Source of the DNA: Kitasatospora atroaurantiaca
Lineage (GTDB): Bacteria; Actinomycetota; Actinomycetes; Streptomycetales; Streptomycetaceae
Assembly: GCF_007828955.1 (NCBI RefSeq)
Contig: NZ_VIVR01000001.1
Location: forward strand, 7,626,001 to 7,690,000
Direction: 5' to 3'
DNA: 64,000 bases
Both the position numbers and the translations under genes were made by a program. Under the pieces are notes generated by a model. It did not search any database, was not told the origin of the DNA, and saw only the letters and a list, made by a program, of their open reading frames with translations. Positions 11,851 to 19,445 of the stretch are shown one piece after another. Each line of letters starts with the position of its first letter. Position 1 is the first letter of the stretch.

Positions 11851-13290
11851 TCTGACAGTAGCAGTACCGGCGCGCTCGTGGCGATCCTCCGCGCGGAGAT
11901 CGCCGCGCTCACCCCCGGCGACCGGCTGCCCAGCAGCCGCGACCTGATCGCCCGTCACGGAGTCGGCCCGGTCACCGTGTCCCGCGCGATCGCCCTGCTG
12001 GCCGCCGAAGGCGCGGTGGTCACCCGCCCCGGCAGCGGCACCTACGTCGCCGCCCGCAGGACGAGGCAAGGTGACGACGCGCCGGACACCTCCTGGCAGG
12101 CGGTCGCTCTGGCCGGCCGGGACCACGACCCGGGCGCCGATCACAGCTCCGCGTCGGCCGAGACGGATGGCCCGTCAGGACCGCTGCCCGCCGGAACCAT
12201 CGCGCTCGCCGGCGGCTACCTGCACGAGAACCTCCAGCCCACCCGGGCACTCGGAGCGGCCCTGGCCCGCGCCGCCCGCCGGCCCGATGCCTGGCACCGC
12301 GCCCCCGCCGCAGGCCTGGCACCGCTGCGCGCGATCTTCGCCCGGCAGGTGGGCAGCGGTGTGGGCCCCGAGGACGTCCTGGTCACCGGCGGCGGCCAGG
12401 CCGCGCTGTCCATGCTGTTCCGGGCCATCGCCGCACCCGGCAGTCCGGTACTCGTCGAGTCGCCCACCTATCCCGGGGCGCTCGCCGCCGCCCGCGCCGC
12501 AGGCCTGCGGCCGGTGCCCGTGCCGATCGACGACGACGGCATCCGCCCCGATCTGCTGGCCGACGCCTTCGCCATGACCGGAGCCCGGCTGCTCTACTGC
12601 CAGCCGACCTTCCACAACCCCACCGGCACCGTGCTCGCACCGGAACGCCGTCGCCAGGTCGTCGACGTGGCCCGCGCCGCCGGGGCCTTCCTGATCGAGG
12701 ACGACTTCGCCCGCCACCTCGGCCACGGCCGCCCGGTGCCGCGCCCGCTGGTGGCCGACGACCGCGACGGCACGGTGGTCCACCTGACCTCGCTCACCAA
12801 ACCGGCCTCACCCAGCCTGCGGATCGGCGCGCTGATCGCCCGCGGCCCGGTCATGCGCCGGCTGCAGGCGATGCGACGGGTGGACGACTTCTTCATCGCC
12901 CGCCCACTCCAGGAGGCGGCCGTCGAACTGCTCAGCACCCCCGCCTGGGACCGCCACCTGCGGGCGCTGGCCACCGCATTGCGCGACCGCAGCGCAATCC
13001 TGGCCGACGCGCTGGCCGGTGAACTCCCCGGCTGGTCGCTCGCCGGCAGCCCGGCCGGCGGCCTCCACCTGTGGCTGAGGCTGCCACCCGCCCTCACCGA
13101 CACCGCCGTCGCCGATGCGGCCGGCGCACACGGCGTGGCCGTCAACGCCGGCCACCGCTACTTCCCGGCCGAACCGCCGACCACCCACCTGCGCCTCGGC
13201 TTTGCAGCTGCCGCTGACCCCGCCGAACTCGTCGAGGCCGCCCGCCGCCTCGCCACCGCGGTCCGCTTCCTCGAAAGCGCCGCCGACTGA
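11848..13290 (+). CDS. MocR-type regulator (GntR wHTH fused to aminotransferase fold)
   Basis: 480 residues. The N-terminal GntR winged helix is at ~10-70 (GDRLPSSRDLIARHGVGPVT, then VSRAIALLAAEGAVVTRPGS). The rest is an aminotransferase-like fold I domain with the PLP-binding region YCQPTFHNPTGTVLAPERRR, LIEDDFARHL and the Lys-bearing VVHLTSLTKPASPSLRIG. MocR proteins use PLP or a PLP adduct as the effector sensed by the fused domain. Its divergent position, sharing a start site with the aminotransferase-MFS operon, makes that operon its likely target. Confidence 0.93.
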   Translation: MSDSSSTGALVAILRAEIAALTPGDRLPSSRDLIARHGVGPVTVSRAIALLAAEGAVVTRPGSGTYVAARRTRQGDDAPDTSWQAVALAGRDHDPGADHSSASAETDGPSGPLPAGTIALAGGYLHENLQPTRALGAALARAARRPDAWHRAPAAGLAPLRAIFARQVGSGVGPEDVLVTGGGQAALSMLFRAIAAPGSPVLVESPTYPGALAAARAAGLRPVPVPIDDDGIRPDLLADAFAMTGARLLYCQPTFHNPTGTVLAPERRRQVVDVARAAGAFLIEDDFARHLGHGRPVPRPLVADDRDGTVVHLTSLTKPASPSLRIGALIARGPVMRRLQAMRRVDDFFIARPLQEAAVELLSTPAWDRHLRALATALRDRSAILADALAGELPGWSLAGSPAGGLHLWLRLPPALTDTAVADAAGAHGVAVNAGHRYFPAEPPTTHLRLGFAAAADPAELVEAARRLATAVRFLESAAD

Positions 13291-13437
13291 TCGATCCCAC
13301 GCACCGGCGGTGCCGGGCCTTGATTGTTTCCACAGTCTGCCCGGAGGTCTCACAGGTTCGGGGTGGCAGCGAGCGTGACGACAACTGCGATCTAGGGTGC
13401 GTTTCAGAAGTCGATCAAGCTCTGTAATGATCACCGT

Positions 13438-14312
13438 GTGGGACGTGGGGATCTGACGAGCGCACAGTGGGCCAGGCTGGAGCCGTTGTTGCCGGTGGGG
13501 AAGAAGCCGGGACGGCCTCCGGTCTGGTCCAAGCGGCAGCTGATAGACGGCATTCGCTGGCGGACACGGACGGGTGCGCCGTGGCGGGACGTGCCGATCA
13601 GGTACGGCGAGTGGGAAACCGTCTACGGGTTGTTCCGGCGTTGGCAGCGCGATGGGACCTGGAAGCGAATCCTCAAACAGCTCCAGGCCCGGGCCGACGC
13701 CGACGGGCTGATCACCTGGGATGTCAGCGTCGACTCCACCGTCGCCCGCGCACACCAGCACGCCGCCGGCGCCCGGAAAAAGGGGCTCTTCAACGAGAAC
13801 CGCCCGGCGGCGTCGACACCGAACCGGCCGACCACGGACTCGGACGCTCCCGGGGCGGACTGACGACCAAGCTCCACCTCGCGGTCGAGCAGGGGCAGAA
13901 GCCGCTGTCCCTGGTCATCACCGCTGGCCACCGCCATGACAGCCCGCAGTTCCAGAATGTGCTCGACCGCGTCAGCGTCCCGCGCGTCGGTCCGGGACGC
14001 CCGCGCACCAAGCCTCGCAAGGTCCGCGCGGATAAGGCATACGGCTCTCGCGCGAACCGCGCCTACCTGCGCAGACGCGGCATCCGCTGCACCATCCCGG
14101 AGAAGACCGACCAGATCCGCAACCGCAAGAAGCGCGGCATGCGCGGCGGCAGGCCACCGAAGTTCGACAAGGCCGACTATCGCGAACGCCACGCTGTCGA
14201 ATGCGGAATCAACCGCCTCAAGAGACACCGGGCCGTCGCGACTCGATACGACAAACTCGCCGTCCGCTACGAAGCCACCGTGGTCATCGCGGCGATCAAC
14301 GAGTGGCTGTGA
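13438..14312 (+). CDS. IS5-family transposase (two frames, -1 frameshift)
   Basis: Frame 1 runs from GTG 13438 to 13863 and carries the N-terminal domain (SAQWARLEPLLPVGKKPGRP) and first catalytic Asp (WDVSVDSTVARAHQHAAGAR). The downstream part is in the -1 frame to 14312: LGRSRGGLTTKLHLAVEQGQ, VRADKAYGSRANRAYL with the second Asp, and RHAVECGINRLKRHR with the catalytic Glu. The natural switch point is the CGGAAAAAGGGG run near 13779-13790. Programmed -1 frameshifting is known in this IS group, so this is probably functional rather than broken. Confidence 0.88.
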
Positions 14313-14346
14313 GGGGCCGCGTGGCGCGCATCGCGCCGCACGAGGT

Positions 14347-14715
14347 TCATCGCGCTGGTTCCACCGGTGGCCACGGGGCCCAGGGAAGAGCTTCACGCCA
14401 GCCCGGCCGCCCCCGGGCCCAGTCCTGAAGCACTTCGGCAACGGGCTCCACGGCGAACACCTCGTGCTCGCGCGGCACCCGGGCGTGAAAGTGCCTGTCT
14501 GGGCCACCCTCGCGGTATTCGACCTGGTAGCTGAGGTCGTCGTTGAGATAGACCTGCATGTAGTGCTGGCCGACGGGTTCGAGGTCAAGCCGCTGGACAA
14601 CGACAAATCGCCAGGTCAGGCTCATGTCGGCCAGCAGATCGTGCAGCTGGTCGTCAGACGGGTCGTCCCATGACGTCCCGTCCCACTCAATCGCCCGCAG
14701 TACCGGTGTTGCCAT
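14347..14715 (-). CDS. IS passenger gene, Imm1-like immunity protein candidate, 122 aa
   Basis: Lies inside the IS5 element between the transposase stop and the right inverted repeat, on the opposite strand, from ATG 14715. The small soluble protein has a compact pattern, YMQVYLNDDLSYQVEYREGG followed by RHFHARVPREHEVFAVEPVA and a Trp-rich end (WREALPWAPWPPVEP). I recall this VEYR-DGG-HF pattern from Imm1-type immunity proteins of polymorphic toxin systems; the assignment is tentative. No cognate toxin is adjacent, so it would be an orphan immunity gene carried as IS cargo. Confidence 0.6.
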   Translation of the reverse strand: MATPVLRAIEWDGTSWDDPSDDQLHDLLADMSLTWRFVVVQRLDLEPVGQHYMQVYLNDDLSYQVEYREGGPDRHFHARVPREHEVFAVEPVAEVLQDWARGRPGWREALPWAPWPPVEPAR

Positions 14716-14916
14716 GACGGCGACTGTACTGGCCGATCATGCTGCGGAGATCAGCGGGCGACCGCTTATGAAACGCACCCTAGATCAACACGAGCCACCA
14801 GGTGTTCATGGCCCCTCCTACAGGCCGAACAAGCGGCTCCAGGCGGCGGTCACCAAAGCGTGAGTTGGCCCCAGGGGGGTACTGCCGGGAGCCGTTGGCT
14901 CACTGATCCGCGGTGC

Positions 14917-15936
14917 TCAGCTGACCGGTCCCGTCATCGCGTGCGGCCCTACCGCCGGTTCGAGCAGCGACAACGTCCGCTGCTGCGCATCGAGGCCGAC
15001 GCGGATGCCGACCGGCATCGGCAGATTCGGGCCGGCATGCCCGAACTCGACGTTGCCCAGGACCGGGATGTCACGGTCGCCGAGGACGTCGAGGACGATC
15101 TCGGGCAGGGTCGGGGACGCGCCGGGCTCGAGTCCACTGATCTCGCGCGGAACGCCCACGACCATGCCGGAGATCCGATCGAGGATGCCGCTGTGTCGCA
15201 TCACCTGCAGATAGCTCCACACATGCGATGCCAGGCCGCCCATCTCCTCCCAGAACAGCACCGCATCGTCGAACCATTCGAGTGGCAGCGCGAAACGCGT
15301 CGCCTGCGCCAGCACGATGCGATTGATCACCCCGCCGATCAGCCGACCTTCGGCACGACCAGGACGCCAGCACTCCCACGACGGGCTCGCAGGCAGCGCA
15401 CCGATCGCCTCGGTACCGGTCAGCAACCTGGAGTAGAGCTTCTCGAGTTCCGCTTGGCGCGCCACGGGCGCAGACTGCCAGTGTCCCCCGAAGCCGGGGA
15501 CGGCCATGTCGGCATGGAACCCGACCAGACCCGTGCGCGCATAGAGCACCAGATGCAGCAGCGAGATGTCGCTGTAGCCGAGGATCGGCTTGGGGTCGGC
15601 CCTGATCGCCTCGACGTCGATCAGGTCAAGGTAGCCGAGCGCCGTCTGGCCGCCGTCACTCGCGACGATCGCGCGCACTTCAGGATCACGCAGAAGACCA
15701 TTGAGCTCCCCGGCGATCTCCGTCGGCGTGGCCGCGCTCCACCAATGGCGGCGTCCAACTTCGAGTAGCGGAGCCCGACGCACGCGGAATCCCATCCGCT
15801 CGAGCACAACCACCGTCTGCTCGACGTTGGGCTCGTAAGCGGCCGGCAGCGGGCCGGACAGCGATGCGATGACAACGAGATCTCCGGGCCTCAGGGCACG
15901 CGGTCGAAGCAGTTGAGGCAGTGCAGAACCAGTCAT
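14917..15936 (-). CDS. S66 family peptidase (LD-carboxypeptidase / MccF-like)
   Basis: 339 residues from ATG 15936. N-terminal LRPRALRPGDLVVIASLSGP, the nucleophile-elbow Ser in ILGYSDISLLHLVLYARTGL (~Ser-146), and C-terminal segments VLFWEEMGGLASHVWSYLQV and VLGNVEFGHAGPNLPMPVG, with Glu and His expected to complete the Ser-Glu-His triad. S66 enzymes cut LD bonds in recycled muropeptides or, in the MccF branch, detoxify aminoacyl-nucleotide antibiotics. The absence of a signal peptide supports a cytoplasmic role. The IS630 element was inserted just upstream of this gene, so its native promoter may have been displaced. Confidence 0.9.
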   Translation of the reverse strand: MTGSALPQLLRPRALRPGDLVVIASLSGPLPAAYEPNVEQTVVVLERMGFRVRRAPLLEVGRRHWWSAATPTEIAGELNGLLRDPEVRAIVASDGGQTALGYLDLIDVEAIRADPKPILGYSDISLLHLVLYARTGLVGFHADMAVPGFGGHWQSAPVARQAELEKLYSRLLTGTEAIGALPASPSWECWRPGRAEGRLIGGVINRIVLAQATRFALPLEWFDDAVLFWEEMGGLASHVWSYLQVMRHSGILDRISGMVVGVPREISGLEPGASPTLPEIVLDVLGDRDIPVLGNVEFGHAGPNLPMPVGIRVGLDAQQRTLSLLEPAVGPHAMTGPVS

Positions 15937-15967
15937 GGCGTCAGTGTCGCCGGTGCCATTGGTAGGG

Positions 15968-16452
15968 TCACGCGACTTTCGCTGGTCGTCCGCCCCAGCG
16001 CAGGCCCTTCTCGCTGCGGATGCGGGCGCGTTCCCGGCGCTGGGCTGCCAGGACGTCGGGGTGGCGGGCGTTGGCGTTGCGCCAGCGCAGGTAGGCGTGC
16101 AGTTCGCGGGTCTGGACCGTGTGGTTCGGGTGGTTGGAGTTGGCGACGGTGAACTGCCGCAGCGGTCCGAAGTGCGCCTCGATCGGGTTCGCCCAGGAGG
16201 CGTTGGTCGGGGTGAAGCAGAGGTGGACGTTGTTGTTGCGGGCCCAGCGGCGGATCTTCTTGCCGTTGTGGGCGGAGAGGTTGTCCAGGATCACGTAGAC
16301 CGGGGCGCCGTCCGGGCGGGCGGCGCGGATGGAGCGGAGTGCGGCCAGGGTGTTCACGGTTCCCTTGCGGCGGTGGTTGACGCCCCAGAGGGTGTCGTCG
16401 CCGATCGAGTAGCAGCCGTGGAAGTAGGTGACGCCGTGGGTGCGGTGGTAGG
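15968..16452 (-). pseudogene. IS630 transposase, C-terminal half
   Basis: Reads TYHRTHGVTYFHGCYSIGDD, then VYVILDNLSAHNGKKIRRWA (second catalytic Asp), LCFTPTNASWANPIEAHFGP (catalytic Glu) and the basic tail RIRSEKGLRWGGRPAKVA. These are the central and C-terminal parts of an IS630-family DDE transposase. The open frame continues a further ~30 codons upstream, but those codons belong to the end of the inserted IS21 element. The matching N-terminal half is at 28452-29085. Confidence 0.9.
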
Positions 16453-16504
16453 TGTCGGCGTACTCGTTGATGTGCTCAGCCAAGTACAGATGAACGTGCT
16501 CAGT
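16453..16504 (+). repeat. Left terminal inverted repeat of the IS21 element
   Basis: 52 bp starting TGTCGGCGTACTCG. It matches the complement of 28395-28446 at about 42 of 52 positions. Contains GATGTGCTCAG and GAACGTGCTCAG as internal direct subrepeats. Confidence 0.88.
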
Positions 16505-16641
16505 GCCAGGAGCTGCGTCTGACGCCCTGTTGAAGCTGATCAAGCCCTTTGCGAGGCCGAGCTCGTTCCGCCTATCGTTCGATTTAGCGTCACCGCAGAC
16601 GCTCAGCCGGACAGTGCCTGGGGCATGGGGGAGCGATCGTC

Positions 16642-17010
16642 ATGGGTGTCTTTGTCCGCATCAGAGGCTGGCTGGAGTGCGACGACCGGCAGCTCGCCCG
16701 GGTCAAGGAGATCGTCGGCTCCGAGGACCCCGATCGGACCTATAGCGGAGGCTGGGGCTTCCCGGAGCGGCAGTACAACTTCACCAACTGGGTTTTCTTC
16801 GGCGCCGAGATGCGCGAGCAGTCAGTCGACTGGTTCCGGGAACAACTCCGTCTCGTAGCGCAGATTCTCGCCTCCGACGATGACAACGACCTGGTCACCG
16901 GTCTCTTCCTCGTCAGCCACGAGGTCGAGGGCATGAGTGAGTGGCAGGTCCGCGATGGGGGCGTAGTGATCGGAAGCGCAAGCGGGGAGTACCAGTACCT
17001 CGACAAGTAG
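16642..17010 (+). CDS. IS21 passenger gene, hypothetical protein, 122 aa
   Basis: ATG 16642, preceded by GGGGGAGCG. The protein begins MGVFVRIRGWLECDDRQLAR and has a central YNFTNWVFFGAEMREQSVDW and an acidic LASDDDNDLVTGLFLVSHEV. It is small, soluble and acidic, with no signal or membrane segment. I do not recognise the family; its size and style resemble immunity proteins or small stress proteins. It lies between the left IS21 terminal repeat and the 3' end of istB, a position normally empty in IS21 elements, so it is cargo of the element. Confidence 0.65.
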   Translation: MGVFVRIRGWLECDDRQLARVKEIVGSEDPDRTYSGGWGFPERQYNFTNWVFFGAEMREQSVDWFREQLRLVAQILASDDDNDLVTGLFLVSHEVEGMSEWQVRDGGVVIGSASGEYQYLDK

Positions 17011-17045
17011 AGTCACCGACCTGCCGGCCACAGAGACTCAGGCAA

Positions 17046-17195
17046 TCAGGCCGCGTTGGTGTCGCGTTCGATGGCGGCGAGGCGGTTCTTCAGCCGGTAG
17101 CTGGGGCCGTTGATGGAGATCACTTCGCAGTGGTGGAGGAGCCGGTCGAGGATCGCGGTGGCGAGGACCTCGTCGCCGAAGACCTGGCCCCACTC
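17046..17195 (-). pseudogene. istB: istB, 3' fragment (C-terminal 49 residues)
   Basis: Reads EWGQVFGDEVLATAILDRLL, HHCEVISINGPSYRLKNRLA and a short tail to a TGA at 17046-17048. This is the C-terminus of an IS21 helper ATPase. It continues exactly from the N-terminal fragment ending TSNKTFS at 26287, so the gene was split by the recombinase transposon. With both halves broken, this IS21 cannot make its helper protein. Confidence 0.9.
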
Positions 17196-17206
17196 AACTG
17201 AGGCTG

Positions 17207-17217
17207 GCACATGTTCC
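17207..17217 (+). repeat. Subterminal inverted repeat of the recombinase transposon
   Basis: GCACATGTTCC here is matched in inverted orientation by GGAACATGTGC at 26271-26281. Each lies 6-11 bp inside its junction with istB. A candidate recombinase binding arm. Confidence 0.6.
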
Positions 17218-17341
17218 CCGAGCCGAGAGTGCCCTGCGACCTGGCCGTTTCAGGGGTCTGAATGTCTCTTTGATTGTCTTGCTGACAGCGCGGTTTTGTA
17301 GGCGCTACCTTCATTCGTCAGGTGCGAGGAAGGTGTGCCGG

Positions 17342-17614
17342 ATGGTGGAGTCGCGTCTGCGGGTGATCGAGGGCCGGGCGGTGCCCGAGGTGCCCGTTGC
17401 CTGGGATCCGTGGGAGTTCCAGGCGCTGTGTGTGGAGGCGTTCGTGGCCTCGTGGCGGGCCCGGGGGTTCAGTCCGGTGACTGTCGACAATGACATCGGC
17501 CTGCTGGAGCGGACGTTGAAGGCTCTGGGGCGGCCGGCGTGGGATGTCACGCCCGAGGACATCGACCGCGTGGTCGGCGGCCTGGCCGTCGAGGGGCGGG
17601 CGCCATCCACCCGC
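17342..17614 (+). pseudogene. Tyrosine recombinase (TnpA-like), 5' part
   Basis: ATG 17342. 91 codons encode the N-terminal SAM-like core-binding domain (FQALCVEAFVASWRARGFSP, VTVDNDIGLLERTLKALGRP). The frame is broken at the codon CGC (17612-17614) by the IS256 insertion. The remainder resumes in frame at 22507. Removing 17615-22506 restores one ORF of 354 residues, close to the usual length of TnpA-type recombinases. Confidence 0.9.
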
Positions 17615-17656
17615 GGTCGTGTCCCATGAAGTGGTGTAGTGGTCGTGCGCCAACAG

Positions 17657-17952
17657 TCATGAAGTGGGCGGGAGTTCGTCGCGGCCGGGGTTGGCGGGGT
17701 AGATCTTCTCCATGCTGGCCTCGGGCAGGTAGCGGCGAGGGAACGCGATCCATTCGTCGTGCATCTCGAACAGCACGGCGGTGACCAGCCGCAGGAGCGC
17801 GTCGTCGTTGGGGAAGACCTGGACGACGTCGGTGCGACGCTTGATCTCGCGGTTGATCCGCTCCAGCGGATTGGTGGACTGGATCTTCTTCCAATGTCGC
17901 TCGGGGAAGGCCGCGAAGGCGGTCAGGTCGTCCTTGGCCTCCAGCAGCATCT
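17657..17952 (-). pseudogene. IS256 transposase, C-terminal fragment
   Basis: Reads QMLLEAKDDLTAFAAFPERH, WKKIQSTNPLERINREIKRR and a tail ending ELPPTS at the TGA 17657-17659. This is the conserved C-terminal third of IS256-type transposases, including the Glu-bearing STNPLERINREIKRR block. It joins the middle fragment (19290-19445) once the IS3 element is removed: FPKVS + QMLLEAK. Confidence 0.92.
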
Positions 17953-18006
17953 GGCTGAACCGCCCCGGGTTCGGTGGGGACTCGATTTCGTGTAAGGATT
18001 CGAGTC

Positions 18007-18333
18007 ATGGCACGTCCCTCTTCCTACCCGCCTGAGCTGCGCCGTCGTGCGGTGCGCATGGTTGCCGAGGTCCTCGGTGACTACCCGAACGAGTCGGCCG
18101 CGCTGCGGGCCGTCGCGGAGAAGCTGGGCATCGGCTCGGCCGAGACCCTGCGCAACTGGGTGCGACGCGACCAGGTCGACTCCGGTCAGCGCCCGGGCAC
18201 GACCACGGAGGAGTCCGCGCAGATCAAGGCGATGAAGAAGGAGATCGCCGAACTCAAGCGCGCCAACGACATCTTGAAGGCCGCGGCGAGTTTCTTCGCG
18301 GCCGAGCTCGACCGGCCACACCTTCGCTCGTAG
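18007..18333 (+). CDS. IS3-family transposase OrfA
   Basis: 108 residues from ATG 18007 (MARPSSYPPELRRRAVRMVA). A helix-turn-helix (SAALRAVAEKLGIGSAETLR) is followed by a leucine-zipper-like helix (AQIKAMKKEIAELKRANDIL) used for dimerisation. It ends at 18333 and overlaps the orfB frame, which lies at -1; the fused OrfAB transposase would arise by -1 frameshifting near 18290-18320, as is usual for this family. Confidence 0.93.
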   Translation: MARPSSYPPELRRRAVRMVAEVLGDYPNESAALRAVAEKLGIGSAETLRNWVRRDQVDSGQRPGTTTEESAQIKAMKKEIAELKRANDILKAAASFFAAELDRPHLRS

Positions 18334-19259
18334 CGTTCATCGACGAGCACCGGGGCCGCTTCGGCGGCGTCGAGCCGATCTGCCGCGTTCTCACCGAGCA
18401 CGGCTGCAGCATCGCCCCCTCCACCTACTACGCCCAGCACAAGCGCCTGGTCTCGCCGTGTGCTCGCACTCTGCGCGACGAGGAACTCAAGCCGCTGATC
18501 AAGGAGGTCCATGACACCAACTACCGCGTCTACGGGGCCCGGAAAGTCTGGCGCGAGCTGCAACGCCAAGGCCACGAGGTGGCCCGCTGCACCGTCGAAC
18601 GCCTGATGCGTGAACTCGGCATCGCCGGCGCCGTGCGTGGCAAGAAGGTGATCACCACCATCCCCGACCCGGCCGCCGTTCGCGCCCCGGACCTGGTGGA
18701 CCGTCAGTTCGTCGCCGGCGCGCCGAACCGCTGCTGGGTCGCCGACTTCACGCACATCGCCACGTGGTCCGGCGTCGTCTACGTCGCCTTCGTCGTGGAC
18801 ACCTTCTCCCGCCGGATCGTCGGCTGGGCCGCGTCAACGTCCAAGGAGACCCGGCTCGTCCTGGACGCGCTGGACATGGCGCTGTGGCAGCGCGACCGTG
18901 ACGGGTTCCCCCACCAGAGAGGCGAGTTGATACATCACTCGGATGCCGGGTCGCAGTACACGAGTTTCCGGCTCGCCGAGCACCTGGACGCCGTCGGCAT
19001 CGCGGCCTCGATCGGATCCGTCGGCGACGCCTACGACAACGCCCTGATGGAATCCACCATCGGCCTCTACAAAACGGAGCTGATCAAGCCCGGCCGGCCC
19101 TGGAAGACCCTCGCCCAGGTCGAGCTCGCCACAGCCGAGTGGACCGACTGGTACTGCCACCGGCGACTCCACGGTGAGATAGGCCACGTCCCACCCGCCG
19201 AATACGAGACCGCCTACTACCTCACAGCCACAAAACCCCAGGTCACAACCACAACCTGA
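18303..19259 (+). CDS. IS3-family transposase OrfB (catalytic)
   Basis: The frame is -1 relative to orfA; the start given is approximate because the native product is the OrfAB fusion. HTH_21-like region LVAFIDEHRGRFGGVEPICR, then an rve integrase core with DDE residues in CWVADFTHIATWSGVVYVAF (Asp), ELIHHSDAGSQYTS (Asp) and DNALMESTIGLYKTELI (Glu). The C-terminus RLHGEIGHVPPAEYETAYY is typical. All catalytic residues are present and the ends are intact, so this copy may be active. Confidence 0.93.
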   Translation, partial: RARPATPSLVAFIDEHRGRFGGVEPICRVLTEHGCSIAPSTYYAQHKRLVSPCARTLRDEELKPLIKEVHDTNYRVYGARKVWRELQRQGHEVARCTVERLMRELGIAGAVRGKKVITTIPDPAAVRAPDLVDRQFVAGAPNRCWVADFTHIATWSGVVYVAFVVDTFSRRIVGWAASTSKETRLVLDALDMALWQRDRDGFPHQRGELIHHSDAGSQYTSFRLAEHLDAVGIAASIGSVGDAYDNALMESTIGLYKTELIKPGRPWKTLAQVELATAEWTDWYCHRRLHGEIGHVPPAEYETAYYLTATKPQVTTTT

Positions 19260-19289
19260 GCTCTCTACCGAACCCGGGGCGGTTCAGGC

Positions 19290-19445
19290 TGACCTTGGGG
19301 AACTGCTTGCCCAGCATCTCGGCGACGCTGTCCAGCTGGGCCCGGACCGCGGCCTCGGCCGGCTGGGCGAAGATCGTGCGGATCGTCGCGGCCACCATCT
19401 CACCGGCCTCCTTCGGGATCACCGCGAAGGCGTTCCTCAGGAAGT
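19290..19445 (-). pseudogene. IS256 transposase, middle fragment
   Basis: Reads FLRNAFAVIPKEAGEMVAAT, IRTIFAQPAEAAVRAQLDSV and AEMLGKQFPKVS. It links the N-terminal fragment (ending CRVH at about 21620) to the C-terminal fragment (starting QMLLEAK at 17952). It is stranded between the IS3 element on its left and the ISAzo13-like element on its right. Confidence 0.92.

Larger units (their letters stand above)
13395..14780 (+). mobile_element. IS5-family (IS427-like) insertion sequence with passenger gene
   Basis: Inverted repeats GGGTGCGTTTCAGAAG (13395) and, in reverse complement, GGGTGCGTTTCATAAG (ending 14780) match at 15 of 16 positions. They are flanked by TA on both sides (13393-13394 and 14781-14782), consistent with a TA target duplication. 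The element is 1386 bp. It holds a frameshifted transposase and, between the transposase and the right end, an unrelated reverse-strand gene (14347-14715). Confidence 0.88.
17956..19286 (+). mobile_element. IS3-family element
   Basis: Inverted repeats TGAACCGCCCCGGGTTCGGT at 17956 and its complement ending at 19286, flanked by a 3-bp GGC duplication (17953-17955 and 19287-19289). 1331 bp. Carries overlapping orfA and orfB. Inserted into the IS256 transposase gene. Confidence 0.94.

Noticed and set aside
16456..16543. The first ~30 codons of the open frame at 15968-16543 as part of the IS630 transposase
   Set aside because: This stretch is the terminal inverted repeat of the IS21 element and matches the other end at 28395-28446.
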